Source: Eretmocerus hayati (taxonomy: Eukaryota > Arthropoda > Insecta > Hymenoptera > Aphelinidae). Taken from it: a stretch of 64,000 bases of DNA. A model generated the notes under the pieces. The model was not told the origin of the DNA. It searched no databases and saw only the letters and a list, made by a program, of their open reading frames with translations. Positions 1 through 12,400 of this stretch are shown piece after piece; within the stretch, counting starts at the first letter, position 1, and every line of letters begins with the position of its first letter. A program made the position numbers and the translations under genes. The stretch is from the NCBI GenBank assembly GCA_029851415.1, contig CM056741.1, forward strand, positions 177,923,021 through 177,987,020, read 5' to 3'.

Positions 1-1506
1 AATTGACAAAATTGAGTTTTTCAGCGACGGAATGATGAGTCTGGGAGGATATAAGACTTTTCAATAAACATGCGGTGATGAATATGATTTACTAACATTC
101 AGAAACCATCACTTTCCCAATTAGTGTTGTCAAATAGCAGCTGCACTCTCTAAACTGCCAAGGCCAGCCAAGAAGAGTCACAACCAATAGCAGATCCTGC
201 GACTGACCTGTAAAAATATGATAACAAAGTATCGTGCTCAACTCGGACTCTGACTCTGCATATTCTACACTGATTTTACATGTTTCTATTAACAAGTTAA
301 ATTCAATCTGAACTAATCTGAAATAGCTCTGTTGACACAAAGTTAACCTGATTTTGACCACGTTCAGAACAATGCCACAAGGAAAGTCTTATTAAGCACT
401 TCAAAATGAATACTTATCTGAAAACCCCAAACTACAGACCATCAGCCACGGATTTTCAAGATCCTTTTCGACGATAAATGGTAAAGTGTGAATTTCTCTC
501 AAGCAGACTAATGAATATACGTGAGGTGATGGTTTGCGAGAAACTGTTGCACCGGCAGAATTTGCCATGCTATAAAGGACCAGACGACAAAAGTCATACA
601 AGTGTCGTGTTCAGTCTAGCCAGTCGTATTTTTCACTCCTTGTTTAGCTGGAGAGGAACTCGCACTTGATCACTTTTTCATCACTAAAATCGTCGACAAC
701 CATCCTGACAGTCCGTGGCAGATAGCCTGCGGTTCGCAATTATCAGATAAGTTTTCATTTTGAGGCGCTGAATAGGATTTGCTTGTGACATTGTTCCAAA
801 CGTGGTCGAAATCAGGTTAATTTTGTGTCAACAGAGCTATTTCAGATCAGTTCAGATTGAATTTTTCCAATCAACTGGTGGATCAAAACGTAAAATCAGT
901 GTAGATTATGCAGAGTCAGAGTGTGAGTTGAGCACGATACTTTTTTGTCAAATTTTTACAGGTCAGTCGCAGGATCTGCTATTGGTTGTGACTTTCCTTG
1001 GCTGGCCTTGGCAGTTTATACAGTGCAGCTGCTATTTGACAACACTAATTGGGGAAGCGATGGTTTCTGAATGTGAGTAAATCACATTCGTTACCGTATG
1101 TTTACTGAGAAGTCTTATATCCTCCCAGACTCATCATTCCGTCGCTGAAAAATTCAAATTCGTCAACTTTTTGATTTTCAACTTCCCTCATCCATGGTTG
1201 AGATGAGCTATACCAGTCTTATCTAGCTGGAATTTGTTCTTTTCAGTCTCTATTTCATGTAATTATTCTTATTAGTCTGAAGGAAAGTCCCACGCCATAG
1301 AAAAGCCAGCTCATGCAGATCTATGGATGCATCAATCCACCTGGAAAGGGCCTATTTGCAGGGATATTGACCCTGGTACTCAGGATGATTCTACGGAGCG
1401 TTGGCAAGTTATAAGAGTGGTTTGTTACATGTTTTGGTATAACAAAACATATCCTAGAGTTCCAGGAAGGTTGGTGATCCGAAGGCCTGGCACCCTCCTT
1501 GTCAAT
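1..1506. mobile_element. Foldback element, copy 1 (left end outside window)
   Basis: A long inverted repeat. Bases 1 to about 510 read as the reverse complement of about 650 to 1161, around a 140-base spacer. The right arm continues to about 1506, ending in GGCACCCTCCTTGT, so roughly 345 bases of the left arm should lie outside the window. Bases 690-1506 recur at 30460-31308. Read inward, the end is TTGACAAGGAGGGTGCC, resembling the tips of the elements at 13747, 24925 and 61152. The 90-residue frames in each arm (92-361 minus, 802-1080 plus) are mirror copies of one another and are not evidence of a gene. No transposase is visible; I infer a non-autonomous foldback DNA element. Confidence 0.75.
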
Positions 1507-4017
1507 GGTCTTTCATCAATACAACGGACGAAAGATTTGAAATTCCTATCATTCTTTCACGAATCGAATCCATTGTGTCACTCAAGAACGCTATTCTATT
1601 TTTTCCCTTAATTACCAAATTTTTTGCTAACATGATATATGCGTCGAAAAAACATTTTCTCAGTATTTGACCCTACATCGTATCCTTGACTCGTGTAATC
1701 CCATTTGTGAACTTCCATTCCTGATCTTGAGTCCCTTTAGAAGAAATTATTCATAGGTATCACGAGGTATTATCACCTAAATACCCTTAAATGAACATTG
1801 TCATCTTCATGTATGACGAGTTCATCAACTAAAATACTGATACAGTATGTGTGCCAATCCTGAATTCACGTCTTCCCGTCATCTCTTAGAAGAGGTGAAA
1901 TTCTCGAACCAAGCGACTTTATAAGCAAAGTTGATGTATCGCTATAGCTTCTCAGAATCAGGGAAGCAAACAAACGTTCGAGAAAATATATGTGTTTTGC
2001 AAGCTGTACACATATTACGATACAATAAGCGCGAGAAGGTAGATCGTTCATTGCATACGAGTATACATATAATGCATCACTTCTAGATATTATATAGAAT
2101 ATATATGCGATGCGCTTCCTCTCAAAACTCTCCTCTCCATTCGCTCAACAGTATTATTATATACAGCCATATACAAGCACTCTTAACTCTACTTCACCTC
2201 ACCTTGCTATATGCGCACAAGCACGCTCAAAGTGAAATGTGCACTACAGACTCTTCTCACTCAAGTATTAACCCTTTCATCCCTCAAAACCTAACCTAAC
2301 TTACATTTTTCAGCCCTAAAAATTCAAGATTGATCACCGCTGTAGCTCACTTTTGATTAACGAATATTCATGCCAAGAATGTGGTACGCGTTTTGAAAGG
2401 TAAAATAACCTCAAAAGCGTCACTCAAACCGTTGCGGAGAATACAGTGAATGATAACAGAGGAGAGAAGAGAGAACCCTTCGAACCCAGAAACTGCCCCA
2501 GTTGTAATAGGAGGGTATCAATTCAAGTATCTCGATTGTGGGGGCGATCGTTGGATGACACACAGAAGTGGTAGGGGATCATAAATCGGCCCACTTTGCG
2601 ATATATTCACTCATTCTCTCTATCATATATATATCTCGTTTACTTTCTCCATTCTATACCCGTATATATACATTTTAAGTAACATACCGCCGAGTGCATA
2701 TATAACGATGCAGACGACGACGACGACATAAAAGTAGAGAGCGTAGCGGACAATACAAGGGTAAACAAGGGGAACAGGTGGGCATGGTTGAGTGAGAGGT
2801 CGCGTCCCTGATGGTGGCTTGCATATCGCTCTCTTTCTCTTTTTTAAACGCTTTTATTGCACTCGACCGAGCGCCAGTTCGTCATCTAGTGAACACCTTC
2901 GACATTCTCTATGTATTCGTTCGTCGGTGTACTTGTCTATGAGGTATTTTCCAAATCAGTGTGTGTAATCTGGGGAAAATACTTCATTGCCCAATTGAGT
3001 GTCGAGTGTCTGTGTAGCGATCCGTATGTTAATTCGTTCATTTCGTTTCTCTTGTGTTCGTGTCCTAGTAATAAACATCACTAATCAAATGAGTGTACTG
3101 ATGCAATCTAGCTTTCTTCGTTTCTCCAAAGTCTATTCCCGATGCACGCACCCTCCCCCACTTCCGTCCCCGCTCTGTCGAGGGCAAACTGCGTTCATCC
3201 GCCGCCATGCCGCCATTCCATTACCTCGTGTCTTCCTCGATAACTTGTCTCGTGTCCATAGTGATCTTTGCCTTCTTTCTGTAGGACTCGCACGATATAC
3301 CTTTCAATAGAGTGTCAGTGTCATTACTTTTGGATTATATTAATCAGTTGAAATACGGAAAATGGATTTCTCCATCTACTCTGATTTTGATTGGTGTTTG
3401 GACCACATCCGAGCGTACGTCGATGCAGGATTCGAGGTTGCCCACGTTTTCGACGTGATTAACCTCGTGTGTGCGTGTATTATGGAGGGCATAGCCAAAG
3501 ATATGTCTGCCAAAGTGTCTGCTGCATTCAATTCTCAATATATATACAGTTTCCGAAATTTGAGTGACTCGCGACATAGTGGCGCCATATAAGTAGTAGG
3601 GCCGAGTGTAGGGCTTATGCGAGCTGCCCAGCACACGCGTCTCCGCTATATTAGTTTCTTATATGCATCTTTTGTCGTGTATAGTGCAATTTTTTTCAAG
3701 AAATTTTCACTGCTCAACTAAATTTTATCTCTCTCACACTCTGCCGAATTCTCCCGCAAATTCTACAACGTTTCTTCGCGCAGTGAATAAAAGCGTTTCT
3801 TAAAAATTCTTTTTTAACCTTTACTTATTCTCTCATTCGAATATCTTCGAAAACCTTCATAACATATGTAAACACACACACACATGTACGCGACCCATAC
3901 AATATGTACATGTGGATAATGGAGTCAGCGTATATTTTGTGTCAGCTTCGATATGCAGAGTCGGGATGCTCTATGTTCGTATCATAAGTAATTTGGTCAT
4001 CGCGCCGAGTCTTCCTC
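1507..4017. other. Intergenic stretch, no gene recognised
   Basis: Mostly unique-looking sequence. It holds a (GAC)n microsatellite near 2711-2727, TA-rich runs near 2630-2670, and a TTAGG-like motif (CCTAACCTAAC) near 2288. Around 2800-3600 the composition is more mixed, with several short frames open on both strands. None shows a domain, convincing splice sites or a signal peptide. It could be upstream or untranslated sequence of a gene outside the window, but nothing here proves that. Confidence 0.5.
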
Positions 4018-4942
4018 TTGAGATGCAGAAGCAACGATGTATTACCACCACGCATCCAAAACATCAACAAGCGCCTACAAAGCATTAGTTTCTCGAGTGA
4101 GTCATGTTCAAAAAATTTTCGTTGTCAAAACTCTATTTACATTCGAAGACTTCTAAATGATGAAATTAGGGACGTCCATAATCAAATTTTCCGACTTCAA
4201 AGAATCTTCTCAGTAACCTCACAGTCATTAACAAACGAGAATACTGATCCAAACATTTAGAGCCAATTCCAAAATTTCACGAATGAGAAATCTATCAAAT
4301 TACGTAAAAAATGTGATTTTACACACATGAAAGAAATTCGAAAAAATCAAGCCGTCCGTAACACCTGGCACGATAGATAGAAATAATTGGGTAAGAAATT
4401 TTGGCAATATTCCTCTCCCTTCAGATGTTATTGACGTATCCTCATTAAGCCCTAATTTCAGTCAGAAAGACAATCTCAGTTTGAACAATGTCATAGATAC
4501 TGTCAAAAATTCGTGAGTGATAAAGAAGTATACGTTCCGATCAAAAATAATCCACTCAAAAGTTTACAGGCAAAAGTACATAAAATACAAGGAAGTTGGA
4601 ACGCTTAGAAAATATCACAACAATGCTCTCACACAGACGCACCCCAACTTATCTCGTTGTTATGGTTTACCAAAAATTCATAAAGAAAATGTTGCACTCA
4701 GATCAATTATTTCTACAGTCAATAGCCCTACTCATTTTCTTGCTTCCGTTTTCTATAAAGAGCTGAAAAAATGTATCAAACCACCTGCATCATGAATTGA
4801 CAATACCTTCGAATTGAAACAACGGTTGGAGACTTTAACGATTCCACAAGATCATATACTCCTTTCTCTCGACGTTAGCTCTCTGTTTACAAACATCCTA
4901 TGTTGGTTAGTGCTAGAGGCGCTTGACCGTAGATTTTCAGAT
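4018..4942 (+). pseudogene. PLE ORF, N-terminal and first reverse transcriptase part
   Basis: An 80-codon open piece (4018-4260) looks like the variable N-terminal region. After a broken stretch, the frame from about 4388 to 4942 carries the recognisable PLE sequence WVRNFGNIPLPSDV, then YGLPKIHK at 4661 and LDVSSLFTN at 4868. The last holds the first catalytic Asp region of the reverse transcriptase. That frame contains TGA stops near 4514 and at 4793-4795. Coding stops at 4942, where a palindromic element begins. Known role of the family: target-primed reverse transcription of the element RNA. This copy cannot make a working enzyme. Confidence 0.85.
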
Positions 4943-5935
4943 GGACTAGGCGAAATCACCGCCATCGCTGGAAAAATTAATCTGATGGAATTTTTTTGCG
5001 GGATCCCCTCCAGGAGACCCTTCTGAATCCGAAAATCCATGTTGCCAGACGGAATTCTGGTGCGAAATTGTTTCTACTGAAATCGTTTAAACAAATTAGC
5101 ATTATCAATTTTTCCGGTGTGAAAGCGACTTCTATAGGTTATTTGGTTTATTTTAAAAAGAAAATCTTTCTTGTCATTTTTCTCTAAAAGTCGTTGTTTT
5201 CGAGCTGTGAGCGTTTCAAAGTTGGAAAAATGCGAAAATCGCGGTTTTCAGCGACCGATTAGAGTACGAAAAACGTGAAAATCTCATGTTGCCAAAGCGG
5301 AAGAATGTTGATTGGGATGTCCTTAACAATATCCAATAGCAAAAGCCCATGTTTCCGAGCGATAACACATTGTTTTTCCAATGTTAACAAAAGGTAGATT
5401 TGCGGGCTAGCAGCAACGGCGAGGAAGCAGACGACGCGCCGCCGCCACCGTTGAATCTCTATGGCTATATCGTGCGCAACTACCCGTTGTTAACATTGGA
5501 AAAACAATGTGTTATCGCTCGGAAACATGGGCTTTTGCTATTGGATATTGTTAAGGACATCCCAATCAACATTCTTCCGCTTTGGCAACATGAGATTTTT
5601 ACGTTCTTCTCACTCTAATCGATCGCTGAAAATCGCGATTTTCGCAATTTTTCAACTTTGAAACGCTCACAGCTCGAAAACGATGACTTTTAGAAAAAAA
5701 TGACAAGAGAGATTTTCTTTTTAAAATAAACCAAATAACCTATAGAAGTTGCTTTCACACCGGAAAAATTGATAATGCTAATTCGTTTAAACAATTTCAG
5801 TAGAAACAATTTCGCACCAGAATTCCGTCTGGCAACATAGATTTTCGGATTCAGAAGGGTCTTCTGGAGGGGATCCCGCAAAATAATTCCATCAGATTAA
5901 TTTTTCCAGCGATGGCGGTGATTTCGCCTAGTCTA
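4943..5935. mobile_element. 993-bp palindromic foldback inserted in the PLE
   Basis: Arms 4943-5388 and 5489-5935 are near-perfect reverse complements (about 445 bp each) around a roughly 100-bp GC-rich spacer. The ends are GGACTAGGCGAAATC and its complement. AGAT stands on both sides (4939-4942 and 5936-5939). Removing the element plus one AGAT joins the PLE codons exactly in frame (TCA GAT then ATA CAT AAT). This supports the boundaries and a 4-bp target duplication. No protein of its own is credible; the frames in the two arms mirror each other. Likely a non-autonomous element; the superfamily is unknown. Confidence 0.88.
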
Positions 5936-5939
5936 AGAT

Positions 5940-6144
5940 ATACATAATAAGTCTAACGTACCACTTGATGAAATTCGTAAATGTACTGAGTTCCTTTTTG
6001 ACAACACATTTTTTCAATTTTAATAATAAAATTTATCAACAAATCTTTGGTAGTCCGATGGGATCACCCATCTCTCCCCTTTTCGCAGATATTGTTATGG
6101 GTGACTTGGAAACTTCATGCTTGCGTAAATTGAAAAATGATCAC
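5940..6144 (+). pseudogene. PLE reverse transcriptase, middle part
   Basis: After the AGAT junction the frame at 5940 reads a PLE-like stretch (VPLDEIRKC). It hits stops near 6013 because of a small frame change around 5995-6005. The other frame carries NNKIYQQIFG, GSPMGSPISP (6049-6078) and LFADIVMGDLE. GSPMGSP-type motifs are the conserved block just before the catalytic YxDD in Penelope reverse transcriptases. The frame is cut at about 6144 by the second foldback element and resumes at about 8117. Confidence 0.85.
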
Positions 6145-8115
6145 GATCCCTGGTGGAAAAATCATAGGGTGTACGGCCGTAATACGGTCGTAGCCTACTG
6201 GCGGCGACCGTATTACGGTCGCCGGCTACTGTCGTAATACTGAGCGTATTACGGCCGTAATCCCGGCGTAGCCGACGGTCTCCGTAGCCTACGCCGGGAT
6301 TACGGCCGTACCCCCGATCAAACTACTGGCTCACATATAATCTTTTCCAATCGACCGCAATTCACAAATGAACATTTTAATTCTTTTCGGACAAGCTCAT
6401 ACTGTTGACTGGGACGAAAGTGATGTTGTCTTGGTCAAATTTGATGAAATGTTTGATTAGTACTTACTGTTGGGAAGATGCGTGGTAGTGATCCCTATAA
6501 AAATGAGTTGCTGGAAGGTTATGTATCCACATGTAAACAAACATCTTATACTCTATTTATCAAAGTTCTCACATATTGCCATGAAATTATTGGAGTGTAG
6601 TATTGAAATTGCTGCTTTCTTCAAGCGGAAGATTCATCCACAGCTGAGGATTTATCCACAAGCAGAATAATTGTGAAATTATTCTGCCTGACAGAAAAAT
6701 GTCAAGGCCTGACTGAAAAATTGACAGAAACTTGAAACTGCAAATTCACCCAATGAAGGGAAATCAGTTAATTATAATTTGAAGATCAGGATTGAAATTT
6801 CACATTGAACTAATGTCTCTAAATTTACTAGAATCTGATTCGCAAGCTCAATTCTTGAAAATTGTCAGAGCGTGGTATTAGTTTGATGGGACAATGCAAG
6901 CTGTTTAGTATGTCCATAGCAGTGGCAAAGATGATGCTGATGATGAACACAATTGTCTAACAGGTGCATCCATGTTTTTATGGTAATGCCACTGTGAGTT
7001 TTGTGATGAAGATAAGATTGTCGGATTGACTGGGAATCATGAAAAATTTAAGTTAACTTTGAGAGAACTACATTTTTAAGTCTCACTTTGTGATCTCCAT
7101 CACAAAACTCTTAGCAACATTACTATTATCACAAACAATCACCAGTTAAAGAATCACATTCGTAATCAGCATCACCACCTTTGCCACCGCTATGGACATA
7201 CAACACTGCTTACGCACTGCCACATCAAACTGATACTACGCTCTGCCAATTTTCAAGAATTGAGCTTGCGAATCACATTCTAGTCGATTAAGAGACATTT
7301 ATTCAGACCAATACTACTTGTTCAATGTAAAATCTCAATCCTGATCTTCAAATTCTAATCAGCTGATTTCTCTTCATTTGATAAATTTGCAGTTTCAAGT
7401 TTCTGTCAATTATTCTGCCTGTGGATAAATCCTCAGCTGTGGGTAAATCTTTCGCTTGAGCGAAGCAGCAATTTTGATCCTACGCTCCAATAATTTCATG
7501 GAAATGTGTGAGATCATGAATGTGAGAACTTTGATAGATAGATTATAAGATGTTTGTTTACATGTGGATACATAACCTTCAAGCCACACATTTGTATAGG
7601 AATCACTACCACCTGTGATTAAATGCAATTCTGAGCAATATTGATAAATAAAAAGAACTTTTCTCTCAAGAATTTCCACAAAGAAAGAAAAGGCTGGGTG
7701 AAACAATATTCGGATATTCGCAAACTGAAAATCAATCGGCACTAGTTGAGTGATCTATAATGATTGTGGTCCCCAGAACTGGGGTACACATATAGCTGCA
7801 GCCGATGCATCTTTCCAACACTAAACATTCCATTAAATTTGACCAAGATAGCATTATACTTGTTTCCCAGTCAACATTATGAACTTTTTTGAAAAGAATT
7901 GGAATGTTCACTTGTGAATTGTGGTCGATCGAAAATATTACACGTGAGCCAGTAGTTTGATCGGCGGTACGGCCGTAATCCCGGCGTAGGCTACTGCCGA
8001 ACAGCGTAAGCTACGCCGGGATTACGGCCGTAATACGCTCAGTATTACGACAGTAGCCGGCGACCGTAATACGGAGCAGGCAGTACTGCTACGCTGATAT
8101 TTCCACCAGGGATTG
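6145..8115. mobile_element. About 1.97-kb foldback element inserted in the PLE
   Basis: The ends are ATCCCTGGTGGAAA and, on the right, TTTCCACCAGGGAT. Arms of about 900-950 bp fold back around a centre near 7050. Mirror-image frames at 6470-6670 and 7410-7742 mark the arms. The outer 160 bp of each arm is packed with GC-rich boxes based on TACGGCCGTAAT and CCGGCGTAG, which can form smaller hairpins. The insertion splits the reverse transcriptase between GSPMGSP and YVDD. No exact target duplication could be fixed: the left flank is TGATCAC and the right flank GCACACC. No transposase frame is visible. Confidence 0.85.
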
Positions 8116-8116
8116 C

Positions 8117-9146
8117 ACACCTCTATTTTATTATAGATATGTCGATGACACTCTAATGTGTGTGAAGAAAGAACATGTAGATGTAGTCCTCAATGTTTTC
8201 AACAGTTAGTGAGCATCTACAGTTTACACATGAGATTGAAAACAACAATACCATCAATTTTCTCGACATATCTCTGATCCGAGAGGATGAAAAAATCATC
8301 ACTAATTGGTATCAAAAGCCAACGTCATCAGGCAGGATTTTGAGTTTCAAATTCAATCATACTATGAACCAAAAGAGGAACATCGTATTCAATTTAGTCG
8401 ACAGAGCCACATCACTTTCACATAAAAAATTTCATTCCTCCAACTTATCAATTGTAAAACAACTCCTTTCTGACAATGATTATCCTGAAGATTTCACTGA
8501 CAAATGTATAAAAACCAGATTACATCGTTCAAAAGATCTGATGAACAGAGCAGAAAGAATACGTTGCAACCAAATTCTATATGCTGGCCAGAACAAAATT
8601 TGTATCCCATACCACGAACGCTTGTTCGAAAAATGTAATGCTCTGTTCAAACATAACGATATTCACACTCTTCCAAAAGTTTCCAAGTTATTAAGTTCAA
8701 TAGTAAAATTAGGTAAGGACCAACTAGACAAATTTAGCAAAACTGGTGGTGTTTATAAATTTCAGTGCAAAGACTGCTCAGCAACGTATGTGGGAGAGAC
8801 AAAAAGACAACTAGGTACGCGGATTAATGATCATGTTACAAACAAAGATAAAAAGTCCGTAGTTTCAGTTCATAGACTAAAAGATAAACATGATTTCTAT
8901 TGGGATCAAACCAAAATTCTTGACACAGAGAAAAATTGGAAAAAACGGTTGATTTCTGAGATGATCCATATTAAATTCGACGAAAACTGCATCAACAAAA
9001 AAGACGATATTCAAAATCTCAGTCGAATATATAATCCGCTGTGGGCAACTGCTGACGAAGCTCGTTGGCCCCCCGCTCTCTTTCTCTCTCCCACATGCAC
9101 TGCTTTTCATATATATGTCACCTACTGTATGCTGCAATCGCGTTAA
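8117..9146 (+). pseudogene. PLE C-terminal part: YVDD box and GIY-YIG endonuclease
   Basis: The reverse transcriptase resumes with PLFYYR and YVDD (8138-8149), the catalytic box. It then meets a stop at 8207-8209 in that frame, because one base has been lost or gained near 8195. The next frame is open to 9146 (317 codons from the ATG at 8193, which is probably not a natural start). It holds the end of the reverse transcriptase and a GIY-YIG nuclease from about residue 185: GVY at 8751, the CxxC insert typical of PLEs, YVGET, the likely catalytic Arg at 8820-8822 and Glu at 8958-8960. The nuclease cuts the target DNA to prime reverse transcription. All key residues remain, so this end decayed least. 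Confidence 0.9.
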
Positions 9147-9346
9147 TATAAATATGAGTGTAAAATGAGACCGATGACTTATTCTATTTACCTGTATGGA
9201 CAGGAGCTAGACGTTATGTCTGTGCTCTATTACAAGATCGTCCAAAATATCATGACGATCTAAAGAATAACGTAAGTTGCGAATCTTGAATATTTATACA
9301 TCCATCATTTGTAAGAAATTTCATATTCTCTATCTTTATATGTCAA

Positions 9347-9415
9347 AACAGAAACCTGAAGCCTGATGAGGCCCACGAAATCTAATGGACGAAACGTAGC
9401 AATAAAATTTCTTTC
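9347..9415 (+). ncRNA. Hammerhead ribozyme at the PLE 3' end
   Basis: The invariant core CTGATGA lies at 9363-9369 and GAAA at 9391-9394, followed by CGTA. This gives a GUA cleavage site after 9398 and a two-base-pair helix III (AC/GU). Helix II pairs GCCCA with TGGAC with one mismatch. Helix I starts with GC/GC beside the core and continues as GAAA/TTTC. Hammerheads with minimal helix III are known from Penelope-like elements, where they are thought to act as dimers. Whether this copy still cleaves is unknown. Confidence 0.75.
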
Positions 9416-9450
9416 ATGAAATTTTGGGAATTTATTTAGTTCCCCACCGT

Positions 9451-12400
9451 CCTTCAAGATCGATGAGATTAAAATAATCAACTTGTATCTTTATGTTTAT
9501 ACTCCTATTGTAGGTTAGGTTGGACAAACAAGGTTGCCCTTCATGCCTCTCTGTTCATTGTAGATTTGATTGTAAGTTTTTTTAGGAATCAGACTTCCAA
9601 AAAACTCAGGTTTTTGGGAGTCCGATTCAACGGCGAGGGTCACCGAATGAATCAGCGGAGAGTTGTCAGTGCATACAGTAATGATATTCCTGGTGAGATC
9701 CTACCATAGATTATATTACAGATTCACGAGTGAGATTTGTTTGCTTGACAGATAGCAAAATATTTGGCACCTGTTTACACGTATGAATAGAGTGTAGCTG
9801 ACAAGCACTGCCATGAACTGTGGTAACTATGGAACATTGTGATAACTTTGAACTGCACCCATGGAAAAATGACTTGTAAAGAACCACGCTAGGATCCTGA
9901 ATTCATTTTTAAACTCTAAGACCATAACGTTTTCCAGTCATGGTACGTAAGACTAATGCTTCTAATCTATTATCTTCTTTGTAGTAGTGGCTATCAAATC
10001 GAATTGATGTCAGAATTACAAATAAATATGAAAAAAATCTCAATTTTGACCATGCTTTTCTTGCATACAGTGCTTTATTTATGAGACGATGGTTTTGTTA
10101 CTCGCTGATTTGAAATGTACAGATTAGCAGTGAGAATTTCTTTCATACAGGGAAAAGTTTTCTTTACGCACCACGAAGAGAGAAAATTGTTTTCGAAATC
10201 CCAAACTTGAGTATTATAAATATAGCGTGTTTCCATACAATTCATTCTTTCGCGGGTGTTCTAAAGTGAACTTATACTATAGTTGACGATGGTACAGTTT
10301 GTCTCGATGAATTTTCATCAATAGTCATATACTAAATCGCATAAACGTAACAAGTCGTAATGATCAATGTCATTCAGGAAACGTTTAAAAATGAATTTTT
10401 ATTACAAATTTCGCTCATGACTATCCAAGGTCAATATTCAAAAACCACAGAATAATCCACGCAGAACCTGCCCGTTCATTTCTATCAGCGCTGACGCATC
10501 ATTAGCCAACAGATAAAATTGATCAAATTTGCAAAAAGTCCCGTTACACTCTTTTTGCACAACTCACTCAAATACAAACTACAGACAGATGCCAAGCCTT
10601 ATAACCTGGGGGGATAAAATCCAGCCTACCAGTGTTTCGCAAGCGGTGGCGATGGTGTGGCATCTCGGGCAACTCCTCTCCTCTGAACCACCGCAGCGTT
10701 TTATATACTGGGGCGTGTATTAGCACATCATTCCAGCATCATACCCGGCTCTCCCTATCGTGTACAAAACGGCCCAGTCACTGGGCGTTTCCGTGTACGT
10801 CGATTATATATTCTAAACTCATTCCACTTGACTCTTATTCATCGTCTACTCATACTAACCCTCTGAAATAACCTACATTCTGAATTCCATTCAAAATTAT
10901 CGTCGTACATCATCATATTGTCAGATAGGTTATGTTGAACCATTGATCTGCGAAGAACTTCCAGGAATTTGAAATATAACGTAATGATGTTATAAGAAGG
11001 TTTATTTAAAGAGGATGCAAAGAATTTTGAAGGGTAATTTAGGAATGATAGGTTTACAGTATTATTATACATGTCGACGTGTTCCGCCTCTCCGGGGGCC
11101 GGGGTTACGCCCCACGAGTTTGACGGCCTGCCCTCCGCGGGAACCGCCCCCGCTCTTCGAACAGGAAAGCAGCCTAGTACTGGAGCTTTGACATACCTCG
11201 ACTATCCCGGTTTCTCCTCTACTGGACGATATGTATATATATATATATATGAGCTACATTCGCGACCTGTATAATGAAACGACTTGATATTCATGCACAC
11301 GCGCACCTTGCCGTGATATAAGAACACGATGAATTTCGTTATGTCTAGTTTTGTTGGGTCTTGCATCTTCGTTTGGTCTGACTTATCTCGGTTGACTTTA
11401 CAAATGTGTAGGTATTGTGCATTGCCAGGTTTGTGTGAGAAGCGCAGGTGTTATTTTATTCTGGAATTGTTAATTTTTGACATTTAGATACACTTGTACC
11501 TACAAATTTAAACTGTGACTGTTGATTATAAGTCATACAGCTGATTTTCTTTGTGTTAATGAAATTTGGTGCATGATGAAGAGATTGGAAAATTTCACTT
11601 GAAACGATTCAAAGTTTGAAAATATTCAGAGAGTTATATACCATGGGGTCTATGTTGATCTCGTTAAAAACATGATTGGTATGGAAATCATAACAAACTT
11701 CATGCATCCTACGTAGAACTCTATGGAGAATATTGCAGAAACAAATGCAAAGTGCCCCAGAAATTGCCAGTAAAATCAAAAAATCGTGACAACAGTTACA
11801 GGTATAGTTCAGTATCAAGGTAATGATGACAATACCTCTCAACAATGACATGAAAAGGAGCAAAACAAGAAATGCATGAAACACACGATTTTACAAGAAT
11901 CTTGGACATTTAATCAAACAAACTGATTTAGGAGTTGTACATGAGATTTTCTACGTCGAGGCTCGATATTAGTCTCCTATCGTTCGTATTTTGAATAGCT
12001 CAGAAGGGTTGAAGTGCCAGATCAGAATTCTGTAGGCAACTTCCCTTTCTACTGTCAATTTTCTAGTTCTGTTTCCTGATTATGGCGAATCGGGCATCTC
12101 TTATCAGGATTTTGAAGTTTTCATGAATATAACTTGATTACTATACAGTCAGTTGGGTCAGGATTAACGTGCTGTTCGTTATTGTTTATTACCAAGTAAC
12201 CTCATACGGCGGGTACGTTCATGGTGCAGACCATCAAGTAGATTATACATAGCGGTAGTTTCATATTTTTCAGAAATTCATACTAAAGTCCAGTAACGTC
12301 ACAATCATTGCTGTTTTGCATATCTTTGAGTCAAAAAGAACACACTTGGCTCTGCAACCACTTCAAAATCTGTCAAACTTGAGTAAGAGAGGTGCTTTCC

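Larger units (their letters stand above)
4018..9450 (+). mobile_element. Penelope-like retroelement (PLE), broken and nested
   Basis: The order of parts is that of an endonuclease-bearing PLE. It has an N-terminal region (4018-4260), reverse transcriptase blocks (YGLPKIHK at 4661, LDVSSLFTN at 4868, GSPMGSPISP at 6049, YVDD at 8138), a GIY-YIG endonuclease (about 8745-8990) and a 3' hammerhead ribozyme (9347-9415). Subtracting two foldback insertions (4943-5935 and 6145-8115) leaves about 2.4 kb of PLE. In-frame stops (about 4514, 4793-4795, 8207-8209) and frame changes near 6000 and 8195 show that it is dead. No second ribozyme or terminal repeat was found at the 5' end, so that boundary is approximate. 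Confidence 0.9.

Noticed and set aside
92..1080. Two similar 90-residue frames on opposite strands, as a gene pair
   Set aside because: They are mirror images produced by the two arms of one foldback element.
1870..1910. rRNA-like stretch (GTGAAATTCTCGAACC)
   Set aside because: Resembles a conserved small-subunit rRNA word for only about 12 bases, with no neighbouring rRNA sequence.
2280..2300. Telomere repeat tract
   Set aside because: Only two TTAGG-like units; the one near 9513 is equally short. No array.
6470..7742. Frames of 66 and 110 codons sharing a C-terminal sequence
   Set aside because: Same cause: the arms of the 6145-8115 palindrome. No domain is recognisable.
11609..11884. 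Hydrophobic minus-strand frame, considered as a chemoreceptor exon
   Set aside because: Begins with GTG just after a stop, with no clear splice donor and no family motif.
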